Positions 9,176 through 17,195 of a stretch of 64,000 nt of DNA are shown piece by piece. Positions within the stretch are counted from its first letter, which is position 1. Each line of letters starts with the position of its first letter. The notes under the pieces are model-generated. The model made no database searches. It saw only the letters and a list, made by a program, of their open reading frames with translations, and was not told where the DNA came from. The DNA comes from Acetobacterium sp. (GTDB lineage: Bacteria > Bacillota > Clostridia > Eubacteriales > Eubacteriaceae): NCBI RefSeq assembly GCF_030652775.1, contig NZ_JAUSPS010000052.1:124001-188000 (forward strand), given 5' to 3'. Both the position numbers and the translations under genes were made by a program.

Positions 9176-9604
9176 ATGGAAAAAAATAAAATAATCGCCA
9201 GTATCGCCAGACAATATGAAGAGATTGGAATTCTTCACAAAATTGGTGGGGAAACGGATATATCAGTGGATCAGGAATTACTGGATGCCAAACACCCGAC
9301 TGGAAAAGTGAAAATCCATTATGAAAATCTGATTCTATTGAGCGAAAAAGATAAAACCATCTATTTTTGGGAGCTGACCAAAGAAATCAAAAGTGGCTTC
9401 TCATTCGGATTCAGCAGTGAAAGCTTTTCTCAAAGCGGAGCAACTCTGTCCCGGAAAGTTAAGGCAGTTCAATATACCGTTAATGGAAAAGCCTATGAAT
9501 ATGAATTTGATCTGGGGCAACTGAACAAGATTGTTAAGACGGCTGCCAAAGAAAACGGTTGGAAATTCAAGGTGGTTCTGTCGAAGAAAAAAGCATTATA
9601 TTAA
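9176..9604 (+). CDS. Hypothetical protein, 142 aa
   Basis: Not recognised. Soluble, Lys- and Glu-rich, no signal peptide. The middle (LILLSEKDKTIYFWELTKEI) looks like alternating strand, followed by a Ser/Gly/Phe-rich stretch (SGFSFGFSSESFSQSG) and a C-terminal helix (LNKIVKTAAKENGW). It could be a small PH-like beta barrel, but that is only a guess. AAGGAGGAG precedes the start with good spacing, and coding continuity with the preceding exported protein suggests a two-gene unit ending at the terminator at 9627. Confidence 0.7.
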   Translation: MEKNKIIASIARQYEEIGILHKIGGETDISVDQELLDAKHPTGKVKIHYENLILLSEKDKTIYFWELTKEIKSGFSFGFSSESFSQSGATLSRKVKAVQYTVNGKAYEYEFDLGQLNKIVKTAAKENGWKFKVVLSKKKALY

Positions 9605-9626
9605 GAGCATTATATTAAAATAAAAG

Positions 9627-9650
9627 AAGCGCAGGGCAACCTGCGCTTTT
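9627..9650. terminator. Bidirectional terminator between convergent genes
   Basis: Perfect 9-base-pair stem AAGCGCAGG / CCTGCGCTT with GCAA loop, A-rich on the left and T-rich on the right. It sits between the 142-aa gene (plus) and metA (minus). Confidence 0.85.
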
Positions 9651-9659
9651 ATGATGTTC

Positions 9660-10580
9660 TTAAAATGCGGCATCAGACAATTCATACGGTGTTTCCTGAT
9701 AAACGTAGTAATTCAGCCAGTTACTGAATAACAGGTTGGCATGGCCCCGCCAGCGTACCACCGGGGGTTGGGTGGGGTCATCATTGGGGTAGTAGTTGAT
9801 CGGGACATTAATCGGTTTGCCCTGAGAAACATCCCGGTCATATTCGCCTTTTAATGTTTCCGGGTCATATTCACTATGGCCGGTGACAAAAATCTGCCGG
9901 CCGTTGTGAGCCATGGCGATATAGACACCGGCATCGTTGGACGCGGCCATGACTTCCAGATCCGGGTGGGCATCAATGAGTTCCCGGTGAATCCCGGTGT
10001 GACGGGAATGGGGAACATAGAAGGTGTCATCAAAGCCCCTAAAGAGTTTGACATAGCTGTGTTCCAGATGGTGTTCAAAAACACCAAAGGCTTTTTCCGG
10101 TAATAAATATTTTTGGATCCCATAATGATAATAAAGACCAGCTTGAGCACCCCAGCAGATATGCAGGGTGGAAAAGACGTTAGTTTGGCTCCAGTCCATA
10201 ATCTCGGTGAGCTCATCCCAGTAGTCCACTTCTTCAAATTCCAGGGTTTCAATGGGGGCTCCGGTGATAATGAGTCCATCAAAACGTTGTTCCTTAACAT
10301 CTTCAAAATAGCAATAAAAAGAGCCCAGGTGTTCGGACGAGGTATTTTTACTTTCATAGGTTTTGGTTTGCAGCAGGGTCACTTCAATTTGCAGTGGCGT
10401 ATTTCCCAACAACCGCAAAAGCTGGGTTTCGGTCGAAATTTTGGTCGGCATCAGGTTGAGGATGGCGATTTTTAAAGGGCGGATGTCCTGATGACTGGCG
10501 CGGTCGGCATCCATCACAAAGATGTTTTCATTGGTCAGAATTTGACTGGCGGGTAGGCTATTGGGTATTTTGATTGGCAT
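9660..10580 (-). CDS. metA: Homoserine O-acetyltransferase of the MetA fold
   Basis: MetA-family acyltransferase making the activated homoserine used for methionine synthesis. 306 aa with catalytic Cys in HICWGAQAG, and His/Glu in VTGHSEYD. In this family the residue after TGAP-hydrophobic decides the acyl donor: Gly in E. coli (succinyl-CoA), Glu in Bacillus cereus (acetyl-CoA). Here the segment is [13 protein letters not shown], with Glu, so acetyl-CoA is predicted despite common annotation as a succinyltransferase. The upstream partner is an O-acetylhomoserine sulfhydrylase, which agrees. CCGGAGGTG precedes the ATG; the gap to metY is 29 bases. Confidence 0.95.
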   Translation of the reverse strand: MPIKIPNSLPASQILTNENIFVMDADRASHQDIRPLKIAILNLMPTKISTETQLLRLLGNTPLQIEVTLLQTKTYESKNTSSEHLGSFYCYFEDVKEQRFDGLIITGAPIETLEFEEVDYWDELTEIMDWSQTNVFSTLHICWGAQAGLYYHYGIQKYLLPEKAFGVFEHHLEHSYVKLFRGFDDTFYVPHSRHTGIHRELIDAHPDLEVMAASNDAGVYIAMAHNGRQIFVTGHSEYDPETLKGEYDRDVSQGKPINVPINYYPNDDPTQPPVVRWRGHANLLFSNWLNYYVYQETPYELSDAAF

Positions 10581-10609
10581 GTGTTCACCTCCGGGTGATT
10601 GCTTAAAAA

Positions 10610-11893
10610 CTAAAGGGCTTTGGTTAAGGCCTGATCCAGATCAGCCAGGATATCGTCGCTGTGTTCTAGACCGATCGATAAACGGATCATATCTTCGGTA
10701 ATGCCGGCGGCAATCAGATCGTCTCCGGAAAGTTGCTGATGGGTGGTGGTGGCCGGATGGATTACCAGCGATTTGGCATCGGCGACGTTGGCCAGATGGG
10801 TAAACAGGGTCAGGCTGTCAATGAATTTCCGGGCGGCTGCGATGCCCCCCTTGATGCCAAAGGTGAAAATTGAGCCAGGCCCTTTTTTAAAATACGCTTC
10901 GGAAAGCGCCTTGTAAGGGTTGTCAGGCAGAGTGGGGTAGTTCACCCAGGTAACTTGAGGATGATCGCTTAAAAAAGTGACCACTTTCTGGGTGTTTTCG
11001 AGATGTCGATCCAGTCGCAACGAGAGGGTTTCCAGACCCTGTAACAGCAGGAAGGCATTAAAGGGGCTGATGCAGGCGCCGGTATCCCGCAGCAATTGAA
11101 CCCGGGCTTTGACAATGAAGGCCGCTGCGCCGATATCGGTGGCGTAGGTAATGCCGTGATAGCTGGCGTCCGGAGTGGTGAACACCGGGAAGCGGCCGCT
11201 GCCAGCCCAGTCAAAGGTGCCGCCGTCAACGATAATGCCGCCGATGGTGGTGCCGTGTCCGCCAATAAATTTGGTGGCTGAATAAACGACGATGTCGGCA
11301 CCAAAATCCAGCGGTCTGAATAAGTAGGGGGTGGCAAAGGTATTGTCGACGATCAGCGGCACACCGTTGTCATGGGCGATTTGGGCCACTGCTTTGACAT
11401 CGACAATATTAATGGCGGGATTCCCTAAGGATTCGATATAAATGGCCTTGGTATTTTCGTTGATAGCAGTTCGAAAATTTTCAGGGTCATCCGGGTTAAC
11501 GAAGGTTGTTTTAATGCCGAGCCGGGGCAGTGTAGCACTTAAGAGATTATAGGTGCCGCCATAAAGGGTGGATGCGGCAACCAGTTCATCACCAGTGCCG
11601 GCTATATTTAGAATCGTTGCGGTAATGGCGGCCGAGCCGGAAGCAAAGGCCAGGGCGCCAACGCCGCCTTCTAAAAGAGCCATCCGTTCTTCCAGAACAC
11701 TGGTGGTGGGGTTCATAATTCGGGTATAAATATTGCCTGGTTCTTCCAAGCCAAAAAGCCGTTGGGCATGTTCGCTGTTGTCAAAAACATAAGAGGTGGT
11801 CTGATAAATGGGGACAGCAACCGCATGGGTGGTGGGATCAGGGGTTTGACCGCCATGGAGTTGAAGGGTTTCAAATTTTCGGGTATCTTTCAT
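10610..11893 (-). CDS. metY: O-acetylhomoserine aminocarboxypropyltransferase (sulfhydrylase)
   Basis: PLP enzyme of the Cys/Met metabolism family converting O-acetylhomoserine plus sulfide to homocysteine. 427 aa from [15 protein letters not shown]. Motifs: [11 protein letters not shown], the PLP lysine in [16 protein letters not shown], and the C-terminal [15 protein letters not shown] longer frame reaches 11956, but AAGGAGA sits 7 bases before the ATG at 11893 and the promoter -10 box overlaps 11956, so the short form is right. First gene of the metY-metA operon. Confidence 0.96.
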   Translation of the reverse strand: MKDTRKFETLQLHGGQTPDPTTHAVAVPIYQTTSYVFDNSEHAQRLFGLEEPGNIYTRIMNPTTSVLEERMALLEGGVGALAFASGSAAITATILNIAGTGDELVAASTLYGGTYNLLSATLPRLGIKTTFVNPDDPENFRTAINENTKAIYIESLGNPAINIVDVKAVAQIAHDNGVPLIVDNTFATPYLFRPLDFGADIVVYSATKFIGGHGTTIGGIIVDGGTFDWAGSGRFPVFTTPDASYHGITYATDIGAAAFIVKARVQLLRDTGACISPFNAFLLLQGLETLSLRLDRHLENTQKVVTFLSDHPQVTWVNYPTLPDNPYKALSEAYFKKGPGSIFTFGIKGGIAAARKFIDSLTLFTHLANVADAKSLVIHPATTTHQQLSGDDLIAAGITEDMIRLSIGLEHSDDILADLDQALTKAL

Positions 11894-11955
11894 AATCGTA
11901 TCTCCTTGCAACGTTATTGATAAATTACATATCATTCCAGTAGGAATTATAAGCA

Positions 11956-11984
11956 ATATAACATAGACGACCGGATTTTGTCAA
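11956..11984 (-). promoter_or_regulatory. metY-metA promoter
   Basis: On the minus strand TTGACA (11984-11979), 17-base spacer, TTATAT (11961-11956). No S-box (SAM) riboswitch or T-box is visible in the roughly 60-base leader, so control must lie elsewhere. Confidence 0.8.
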
Positions 11985-12032
11985 TACGTAAAGTAAAGAA
12001 TAAAAAATTAACAATTAATCAAAACTATTTGT

Positions 12033-12061
12033 TTGACATTAATAAAAATTAAGTCTATAAT
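12033..12061 (+). promoter_or_regulatory. Promoter of the DAHP synthase attenuator operon
   Basis: Consensus sigma-A promoter: TTGACA (12033-12038), 17-base spacer, TATAAT (12056-12061). Transcription would start near 12068, giving a leader of about 415 bases before the first enzyme gene, containing the leader peptide and terminator described separately. Confidence 0.9.
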
Positions 12062-12141
12062 AAACCAAAATACACGTTGCCGTTCAACTAGGTTGTGGAG
12101 AAATTTATTTTCTTGTGTTAATGTGTCCTGAGAGGAATATC

Positions 12142-12264
12142 ATGGAAGAGTTAAGAAGAAACTTAAATGAATATTATTACGTTAACACCCAAAGCTATTG
12201 GTTCTTTAGCTTTGGTTACTTTGCGTGCAATAAATTAAGTTCCTTTGAGAATCCCAACCCATGA
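12142..12264 (+). CDS. Aromatic-rich leader peptide (attenuation control), 40 aa
   Basis: A short frame with GAGAGGA before its ATG. The peptide begins MEELRRNLNE, then has YYYVNTQSYWFFSFGYF at residues 11-27: ten of seventeen residues are Tyr, Trp or Phe. It ends at TGA (12262), followed directly by TAA. The codons for SYWFF lie in a hairpin (arms 12189-12197 and 12207-12215, CCAAAGCTA/TAGCTTTGG), and a strong terminator follows at 12309. This is the layout of a ribosome-stalling attenuator sensing charged aromatic tRNAs. The next genes make DAHP synthase and prephenate dehydrogenase, exactly the expected targets. I do not recognise it as a named leader. Confidence 0.82.
   Translation: MEELRRNLNEYYYVNTQSYWFFSFGYFACNKLSSFENPNP
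12189..12215 (+). promoter_or_regulatory. Hairpin within leader-peptide codons (attenuator arm 1/2)
   Basis: Perfect 9-base arms CCAAAGCTA and TAGCTTTGG with a 9-base loop, covering the Ser-Tyr-Trp-Phe-Phe-Ser codons. A ribosome stalled on the preceding Tyr or this Trp/Phe cluster would prevent or open this helix. A pairing of TAAGAAG (12152-12158) with CTTCTTA (12315-12321) is one candidate competing structure. Confidence 0.65.
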
Positions 12265-12308
12265 TAAATTTTTAGCGATACAAGTGTATTGAATAAAAGT
12301 TGATTTTT

Positions 12309-12340
12309 AGGAGGCTTCTTAGGAAGCCTCCTTTTTTTTT
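12309..12340 (+). terminator. Attenuator terminator upstream of DAHP synthase
   Basis: Ten perfect base pairs AGGAGGCTTC / GAAGCCTCCT (12309-12318 with 12323-12332), TTAG loop, then eight T. It lies 44 bases after the leader-peptide stop and 145 bases before the structural gene, so readthrough must be regulated for the operon to be expressed. Confidence 0.9.
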
Positions 12341-12484
12341 CGCAAGGCAAAGGCCAAAGATCATGCTAGCAATTTGGTGGCAGCTTGCGAATTACCGGAA
12401 ATCAATAGACCGGTTTCCGGTGGTCTTCGGTGCACAGAAGATAAAAAACTGCGTGGTCAGTGAGTAAAAATAATGGAGGAAGAA

Positions 12485-13495
12485 ATGATAATAGTAGTTA
12501 AACCCAACACCAAAGAAGAAGATATTCAGAGATTAATCAAGATGATTGAAACTCAGGGATTAAACATTCATTATTCAAAAGGTGTGGATCACACCATTCT
12601 AGGAATAGTAGGGGATACAACCTTGGCTGATGTGGAAAAAATTCGTTCGAATCGTATTGTGGAGAATGTACTCAGAGTTCAGGAACCTTATAAAAAGGCT
12701 AATCGTCTATTTCATCCCGATGACACCATAATTAATGTCAAAGGCCGAAAAGTCGGCGAAGGAACCATCACTGTGATCGCCGGGCCCTGTTCGGTAGAAA
12801 GTGAAGAACAGATTGTCTCGATTGCCAAAAGTGTCAAAGAATCCGGAGCTACTTTTTTGCGGGGCGGGGCCTTCAAACCACGAACCTCGCCATATGCTTT
12901 CCAGGGCTTAGGATACGAAGGACTGGAGCTGTTGAAAATAGCCAGAAAAGAAACTGGACTGCCGATTGTCAGCGAGCTGATGTCACTGGAACATCTGGCG
13001 GCCTTTGAAGATGTGGATGTTATCCAGGTAGGCGCCAGAAATATGCAAAACTTTGATTTGCTCCGGGAATTGGGTAAAATTGACAAACCGATCCTGCTAA
13101 AACGGGGGATGTCATCGACGATGCAGGAATTTCTGATGTCGGCCGAATACATCATGAAAGAAGGAAATGATAAGGTCATCTTGTGTGAGCGAGGGATCCG
13201 AACCTTTGAAACTGCCACCCGTAATACCCTGGATATCAGCTGTATTCCAGTACTCAAACAGAAAAGTCATTTACCCATTATTATTGACCCCAGCCATGCT
13301 ACCGGGCTGTCCTGGACGGTTGAAGCATTGACGAAGGCTGCCATTGCCGCCGGTGCCGATGGCGTGATGATTGAGGTTCATAATAATCCCGAAGAAGCTC
13401 TTTGCGATGGCGAACAGTCGATTACCCCGGAACAATTCCACAAAATCATGATTACCGTCAAAAAATACGCCGAATTTGAGAACAAGGTGATGTAA
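12485..13495 (+). CDS. aroF: 3-deoxy-7-phosphoheptulonate (DAHP) synthase, type I beta with N-terminal regulatory domain
   Basis: First committed step to aromatic amino acids: PEP plus erythrose 4-phosphate. 336 aa. Residues 1-70 resemble the ferredoxin-like/ACT-like domain of Thermotoga DAHP synthase, which mediates Tyr/Phe feedback. The TIM barrel has IAGPCSVES, LRGGAFKPRTSPYAFQG, ARNMQNFDLL, LKRGMSST, LCERGIRTFE and PSHATG. An ATG at 12473 exists, but GGAGGA lies just inside it and is well placed for the ATG at 12485. The stop overlaps the tyrA start by one base. Confidence 0.95.
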   Translation: MIIVVKPNTKEEDIQRLIKMIETQGLNIHYSKGVDHTILGIVGDTTLADVEKIRSNRIVENVLRVQEPYKKANRLFHPDDTIINVKGRKVGEGTITVIAGPCSVESEEQIVSIAKSVKESGATFLRGGAFKPRTSPYAFQGLGYEGLELLKIARKETGLPIVSELMSLEHLAAFEDVDVIQVGARNMQNFDLLRELGKIDKPILLKRGMSSTMQEFLMSAEYIMKEGNDKVILCERGIRTFETATRNTLDISCIPVLKQKSHLPIIIDPSHATGLSWTVEALTKAAIAAGADGVMIEVHNNPEEALCDGEQSITPEQFHKIMITVKKYAEFENKVM

Positions 13496-14388
13496 TGAAA
13501 AAACGAGAAGATTCCATCGTTGGCTTTATCGGCCTGGGTCTGATGGGCGGTGCGCTGGCCATGGGACTCAGGAAGCAGGGGCCTCGGGAAATCTGGGGCT
13601 ATGATTTAAAGCCGACGGTAATCGAAACCGCCCTGGCTCAGGGCGTAATTGATGAAGGCGTCTGGGATTCGGCGGGGCTTCAAAAAATGCTGCCCCAGTG
13701 CGATCTGGTTTTTATCTGTCTGACCCCGATGGATACCCTGGCTTTTTTAGCCCTTTATATGGAAGACTTTAAACCGGGAGCGATTGTCACAGATATTATC
13801 GGGGTTAAAGAAGTGGTCTTTAAAAACCTCGGGAATCTGTTGCGCAAAGATATTGATTATATTCCCGGACATCCGATGGCCGGCAGTGAAAAAGAAGGGT
13901 TCGGCGGGGCTGATGATCGCATTTTTAAAAATCGGAATTATATTCTGACCCCCTTACCCTCCAATCAACCGGAAAACATTCAATTGATCCGGGACATTGT
14001 TACCGATTTGGGATTTAATCATATTGTCGAAACCACCACTGAAATCCACGACGAAAAAATAGCCTTTACATCCCAGCTCTGTCATGTAATTGCGGCAGCC
14101 TTAGTGGATTGCGAGGATGATCTCTCGATTACCGATTTTGAGGGTGGTAGTTTTGGCGATCTGACCCGGATTGCCATGATTAATGCGCCGATGTGGACCG
14201 AGCTGTTTATGTGCAATCGCAAAAATCTGCTCGATCAGATCGAGAAATTTGAGGCCAGTCTGGAAGCGATGAAAGAAATGATCCGCTTGGATGAAAAGGA
14301 AGAATTGATCACCCGGCTTAAATCGGTTCGCAAAAAACGAGTTGCCATGGGGGAGATTCGGGAGGCAAAGAACTTAAAAAACCTGTGA
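13495..14388 (+). CDS. tyrA: Prephenate dehydrogenase
   Basis: NAD(P)-dependent oxidative decarboxylation of prephenate to 4-hydroxyphenylpyruvate on the tyrosine branch. Rossmann start VGFIGLGLMGGALAMGLR (residues about 9-26), HPMAGSEKEGFGGA substrate segment, and a helical C-terminal dimerisation region (SQLCHVIAAALV, GSFGDLTRIA). No C-terminal ACT domain is visible after residue 280. One-base stop/start overlap with the DAHP synthase gene implies coupled translation, and both share the attenuator. Confidence 0.95.
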   Translation: MKKREDSIVGFIGLGLMGGALAMGLRKQGPREIWGYDLKPTVIETALAQGVIDEGVWDSAGLQKMLPQCDLVFICLTPMDTLAFLALYMEDFKPGAIVTDIIGVKEVVFKNLGNLLRKDIDYIPGHPMAGSEKEGFGGADDRIFKNRNYILTPLPSNQPENIQLIRDIVTDLGFNHIVETTTEIHDEKIAFTSQLCHVIAAALVDCEDDLSITDFEGGSFGDLTRIAMINAPMWTELFMCNRKNLLDQIEKFEASLEAMKEMIRLDEKEELITRLKSVRKKRVAMGEIREAKNLKNL

Positions 14389-14446
14389 GTTTGCTTAAGA
14401 GATGCGCTGTGAAAACAGTTACATCAGTCTGAAAATGATTACTCTA

Positions 14447-14474
14447 TTGACATAATATAATATGGGAGTATACT
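14447..14474 (+). promoter_or_regulatory. Promoter for the FUSC-like gene
   Basis: TTGACA (14447-14452), 16-base spacer, TATACT (14469-14474), about 90 bases before the start codon. Confidence 0.75.
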
Positions 14475-14563
14475 CTAGATAAAGAAACATTTTAAACCAC
14501 GATTTTTAGTGGGAACAAAATGACGAGGGTAAAAGTTAAATAAAAACTTGGAGCAAAAATATC

Positions 14564-15175
14564 ATGAAGTTATGTCATCTACCATCTATTGGTATGAGAA
14601 ACATAAAAACGATGCTGGCTGTATTCATCTGTGTGGTCGTATTTGCGATCATGGGACCGGGGTTTAATCCACTGGTTGCAGCAATTGCAGCGGTGATTAC
14701 GATGGGACCGAGCATTGAAAATTCCATTGAAACGGGTTGGAATCGAATATTGGGAACCGCCTTTGGAGGAGCAGCAGGGATGTTGGGCATTTTTGCCGCT
14801 AATTTAATCCCATATGAATTTGCTTATGTTTTCATCATTCCTTTGGGAATTATGGGATTGATTTATCTATGTAATAATATCAATAAGTCTGGAGCCATCG
14901 TTATTACCTGTGTGGTGTTTCTCATTCTGATGACCACCTATCCCCGTGATGCGGGTATCTATATGCTGGCAATTTTAAGACTTCTGGAAACATCGTTTGG
15001 GATCATTGTGGCGTTCTTGATCAATCGCTTTATCAAAGTGCCGGAATGCGATGAAAAGTCAGCCGATGCGGAATCAGAAACGAAAAAAGAGCTGATCACC
15101 GTGGCAGAGAAGCCAGGTAGCAGCCGTAAAAAATTTAAAGTATCAAATATTCTGTATATGATATTCAAACCCTAG
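14564..15175 (+). CDS. FUSC / aromatic acid exporter-like membrane protein
   Basis: 203 aa with about five to six membrane helices (residues about 12-150), then a charged cytoplasmic tail of about 50 residues rich in Glu and Lys. The core ITMGPSIENSIETGWNRILGT followed by a Gly-rich helix matches the N-terminal membrane domain of FUSC/ArAE proteins (DUF939-like), which in E. coli AaeB export aromatic acids. It lacks the long C-terminal soluble domain, so substrate and even transport direction are unproven. Its place after the aromatic operon is suggestive only, since it has its own promoter. Confidence 0.75.
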   Translation: MKLCHLPSIGMRNIKTMLAVFICVVVFAIMGPGFNPLVAAIAAVITMGPSIENSIETGWNRILGTAFGGAAGMLGIFAANLIPYEFAYVFIIPLGIMGLIYLCNNINKSGAIVITCVVFLILMTTYPRDAGIYMLAILRLLETSFGIIVAFLINRFIKVPECDEKSADAESETKKELITVAEKPGSSRKKFKVSNILYMIFKP

Positions 15176-15240
15176 GTTTTACGTTTATTCTGGATTTTTG
15201 TGACGTCTGGACAAACTAAAATATAATTACCCCTCCCCTT

Positions 15241-15278
15241 AAAAAAGAGACCACCCTAATACCAGGAGGTCTTTTTTT
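15241..15278. terminator. Terminator between convergent FUSC-like and cblS genes
   Basis: A-run AAAAAAGAGACC paired imperfectly with AGGTCTTTTTTT around the centre at about 15259; works as a weak-stem, strong-tract terminator for either strand. Confidence 0.6.
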
Positions 15279-15290
15279 AGTTGCATAAAT

Positions 15291-16022
15291 TTATTTGAGA
15301 TGGCCGATAACCGTCAGTTTATCGGTGAAGACGGTCGCCAGTCCGGGTAAGCCCGAAGGCTTGATGCTGGCAATTATGGTGGTTGCCGGGCCGGCAGAAG
15401 CCACTACATTCAGATCATTGGGGGCGGTTTGAAATTGGCGATGATAAATGGCAGCAAGATTGGTGGCCTCGTATAAAATCCCCTTGGAGCCGCAGGGGAC
15501 GATCTCGTTAACAGCAGGATTTTTGGTTAAGGTTCGGAGATCCTGATAATCAGCGATTTCCGGATCGCCATCGACAACAAGGGCAGCACCGTATTTGGGT
15601 TTGCCGATGCAGATCACCACATCCCCAGATACTGATGGGGTAATGCGTAACCGCTTTGCCATACCCATCACAAAAATGCCAAAGCCGGTCATACAGGTTT
15701 TAAAATTTTCTTCAGTGGATCCATTAATCGGCAGATCCCCGATCCCGGCTCGCTCCAGTTCTTCCCGAATACCTTGGATCAAGGCTTCGCCGGTGGGGTG
15801 CATCTCCCCGACGATGGTGTTGGAAAGACCGATAATCTGGGCGCCACAGGCCAGCAATTCAAAAAGACACACCCGGGCGGCAAAAATGGAGATATATTTG
15901 GTCGGAACACATAACTCATCGCCAGGCTTTTCCCCGACGCCGCCGCTGCTGTCACAGGCAGTGACCAGGAGCGAATCGGGAAGTTCAATGACCGACAAGT
16001 CACGATACTGATAAGTTTTCAT
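15291..16022 (-). CDS. cblS: Alpha-ribazole kinase / alpha-ribazole-5'-phosphate synthase CblS
   Basis: 243-aa AIR-synthase-related protein (TACDSSGGVGEKPGD near the N-terminus, a PurM-like metal/ATP loop; later NGSTEENFKTCMTGFGIFVMG and GDVVICIGKPKYG). CblS phosphorylates alpha-ribazole taken up by CblT, supplying the lower ligand for cobalamin completion. I assign it from family resemblance, from pairing with a CblT-like S-component and from the cobalamin riboswitch upstream. A riboswitch-driven two-gene salvage operon of this kind is known in Geobacillus. Corrinoid supply matters to an acetogen because the methyl branch uses a corrinoid protein. Confidence 0.82.
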   Translation of the reverse strand: MKTYQYRDLSVIELPDSLLVTACDSSGGVGEKPGDELCVPTKYISIFAARVCLFELLACGAQIIGLSNTIVGEMHPTGEALIQGIREELERAGIGDLPINGSTEENFKTCMTGFGIFVMGMAKRLRITPSVSGDVVICIGKPKYGAALVVDGDPEIADYQDLRTLTKNPAVNEIVPCGSKGILYEATNLAAIYHRQFQTAPNDLNVVASAGPATTIIASIKPSGLPGLATVFTDKLTVIGHLK

Positions 16023-16107
16023 AAGATCCTCCTTTCGGGGCTGGGCGTTTAGTAATAGTCAAAGTGCCGTGGACTTGGCGCACTGTTTGGATATCGCCAA
16101 GCGGTTT

Positions 16108-16656
16108 TTAGCGGTAGTCCGTAGATGCCTGGGCTGAGGTTGCCGAAGACACCTGATTTTTAACCGACAGCGGTAACGCTTTAAAGACGAGGGCGGCGAT
16201 CAGGGCATTGATTCCACCTACCAGCGCCAGGGGAAACATCATGGCAATGAGGCCGGGCCAGGTTAACATCGGAACTAACAGTGGCGAACAAAGTAACAGC
16301 AGGATCGGGCCGTTGCAGATGGCGGCAACGATAACGCTGACAATCAGGCCAACGATTTCATTAGCTGCCTTTTTAACAAAAGCATAAGTATACCAGGTGG
16401 CCACCATGATCAGTCCCATTCCCAGGCCAATGGCCAGGTGAACGGGCACGGTCATGGGGAATCCTGAGGTGAGTGCGGTTAAGAGATGACCGATAATAGC
16501 AATAATTGCGCCAGCCACAGGGCCCATCAGCAGGGTGCCTAAAAAAGCCGGAAGTGAATCGAAGGCAATCGTGCCAAAAACTTTTAACTGCGCACCTACA
16601 AAAGAGAGGGCAATTAAAAGCGCCATAAAGACGAGTTGTCGGGTGTTAATTTTCAT
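16108..16656 (-). CDS. cblT: ECF transporter S-component CblT (alpha-ribazole uptake)
   Basis: 182 aa with about six membrane helices, a typical ECF substrate-binding (S) component with the N-terminal MALLIALSFVGAQLKV motif for interaction with EcfT, then FDSLPAFLGTLLMGPVAGAII. No EcfA/T genes are adjacent, so it would use the shared energising module. First gene after the cobalamin riboswitch and 85 bases upstream of cblS; substrate alpha-ribazole is inferred from that context. AGGAGT precedes its start. Confidence 0.82.
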   Translation of the reverse strand: MKINTRQLVFMALLIALSFVGAQLKVFGTIAFDSLPAFLGTLLMGPVAGAIIAIIGHLLTALTSGFPMTVPVHLAIGLGMGLIMVATWYTYAFVKKAANEIVGLIVSVIVAAICNGPILLLLCSPLLVPMLTWPGLIAMMFPLALVGGINALIAALVFKALPLSVKNQVSSATSAQASTDYR

Positions 16657-16730
16657 TGGTTACTCCTTGTGATTTTATTATAAAGCATTTTATGGCGATA
16701 GAAAAGGTGAACTGATTCCAGTTTTAAACA

Positions 16731-16762
16731 AAAAAAGTTCACATCTTAAAAGATGTGAACTT
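16731..16762 (-). terminator. Expression-platform terminator of the cobalamin riboswitch
   Basis: On the minus strand, 13-base arms AAGTTCACATCTT/AAGATGTGAACTT followed by a T run. It lies between the aptamer and cblT, so cobalamin binding would be expected to stop transcription. Confidence 0.85.
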
Positions 16763-16784
16763 TACCGTCGTCCAAATGGAATCA

Positions 16785-16925
16785 TTTCTGGCAGGTCTCC
16801 TGAGTCAGCTTCAGCGCAGTTTGTCCCTTCCCGTGAGGTGGTGATGACAAGTGCTCAACTATACAGTGGTGGGTCCCTACAGGATTTTAACCTGTTTCCC
16901 TATTCTCCTTTTACAAGGCACCAAA
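16785..16925 (-). ncRNA. Cobalamin (AdoCbl) riboswitch aptamer
   Basis: Read on the minus strand: GGTGCC (16922-16917), AGGGAAACAGGT, AAATCCTG, GACCCACCACTG, then the conserved B12 box GACTCAGGAGACCTGCC near 16803-16790. These occur in the correct order for the class. A terminator follows at 16762-16731 and the controlled genes are cblT and cblS. Confidence 0.93.
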
Positions 16926-16947
16926 AAAGCTTTATTTACTTGGGAGA

Positions 16948-16977
16948 ATAATAGCACATCAGGGATCAATTTGTCAA
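16948..16977 (-). promoter_or_regulatory. Promoter of the riboswitch-cblT-cblS transcript
   Basis: Minus strand TTGACA (16977-16972), 18-base spacer, TATTAT (16953-16948), about 20 bases before the aptamer. Confidence 0.75.
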
Positions 16978-17129
16978 ATTGAATTTGACTGAGGCTAATA
17001 AGTATTGCTAAGGAAAAAGCGAAGTGGGAATTAACTAGCTTTGAATTGGGGGTAATTTCTGGTGGGGCTCAACCCCGAAAATAACAAGACAGATCGAAAA
17101 TTCATGCCAAATATTCCAGCTATAATTCA

Positions 17130-17159
17130 TTGTATTGAACCCGTGGAGTGTGATACAAT
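17130..17159 (+). promoter_or_regulatory. Promoter of pabABC
   Basis: TTGTAT (17130-17135), 18-base spacer, TACAAT (17154-17159), 37 bases before the pabA start. Confidence 0.6.
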
Positions 17160-17195
17160 ACTGCACAAAATGATTAATACTAAGAGGTATAAAAA

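Noticed and set aside
9591-9618. Tandem GCATTATATTA repeat at the end of the 142-aa gene
   Set aside because: Only two short AT-rich copies next to a stop codon; no sign of function.
10113-10475. 120-aa plus-strand frame opposite metA
   Set aside because: Antisense to a conserved enzyme, no ribosome site, no family features.
11894-11956. N-terminal extension of metY to 11956
   Set aside because: The extension overlaps the metY -10 box, and the ribosome site fits the ATG at 11893.
12033-12340. T-box or other riboswitch ahead of DAHP synthase
   Set aside because: No T-box sequence, no specifier stem and no known aptamer signature; the aromatic-rich frame explains the leader better.
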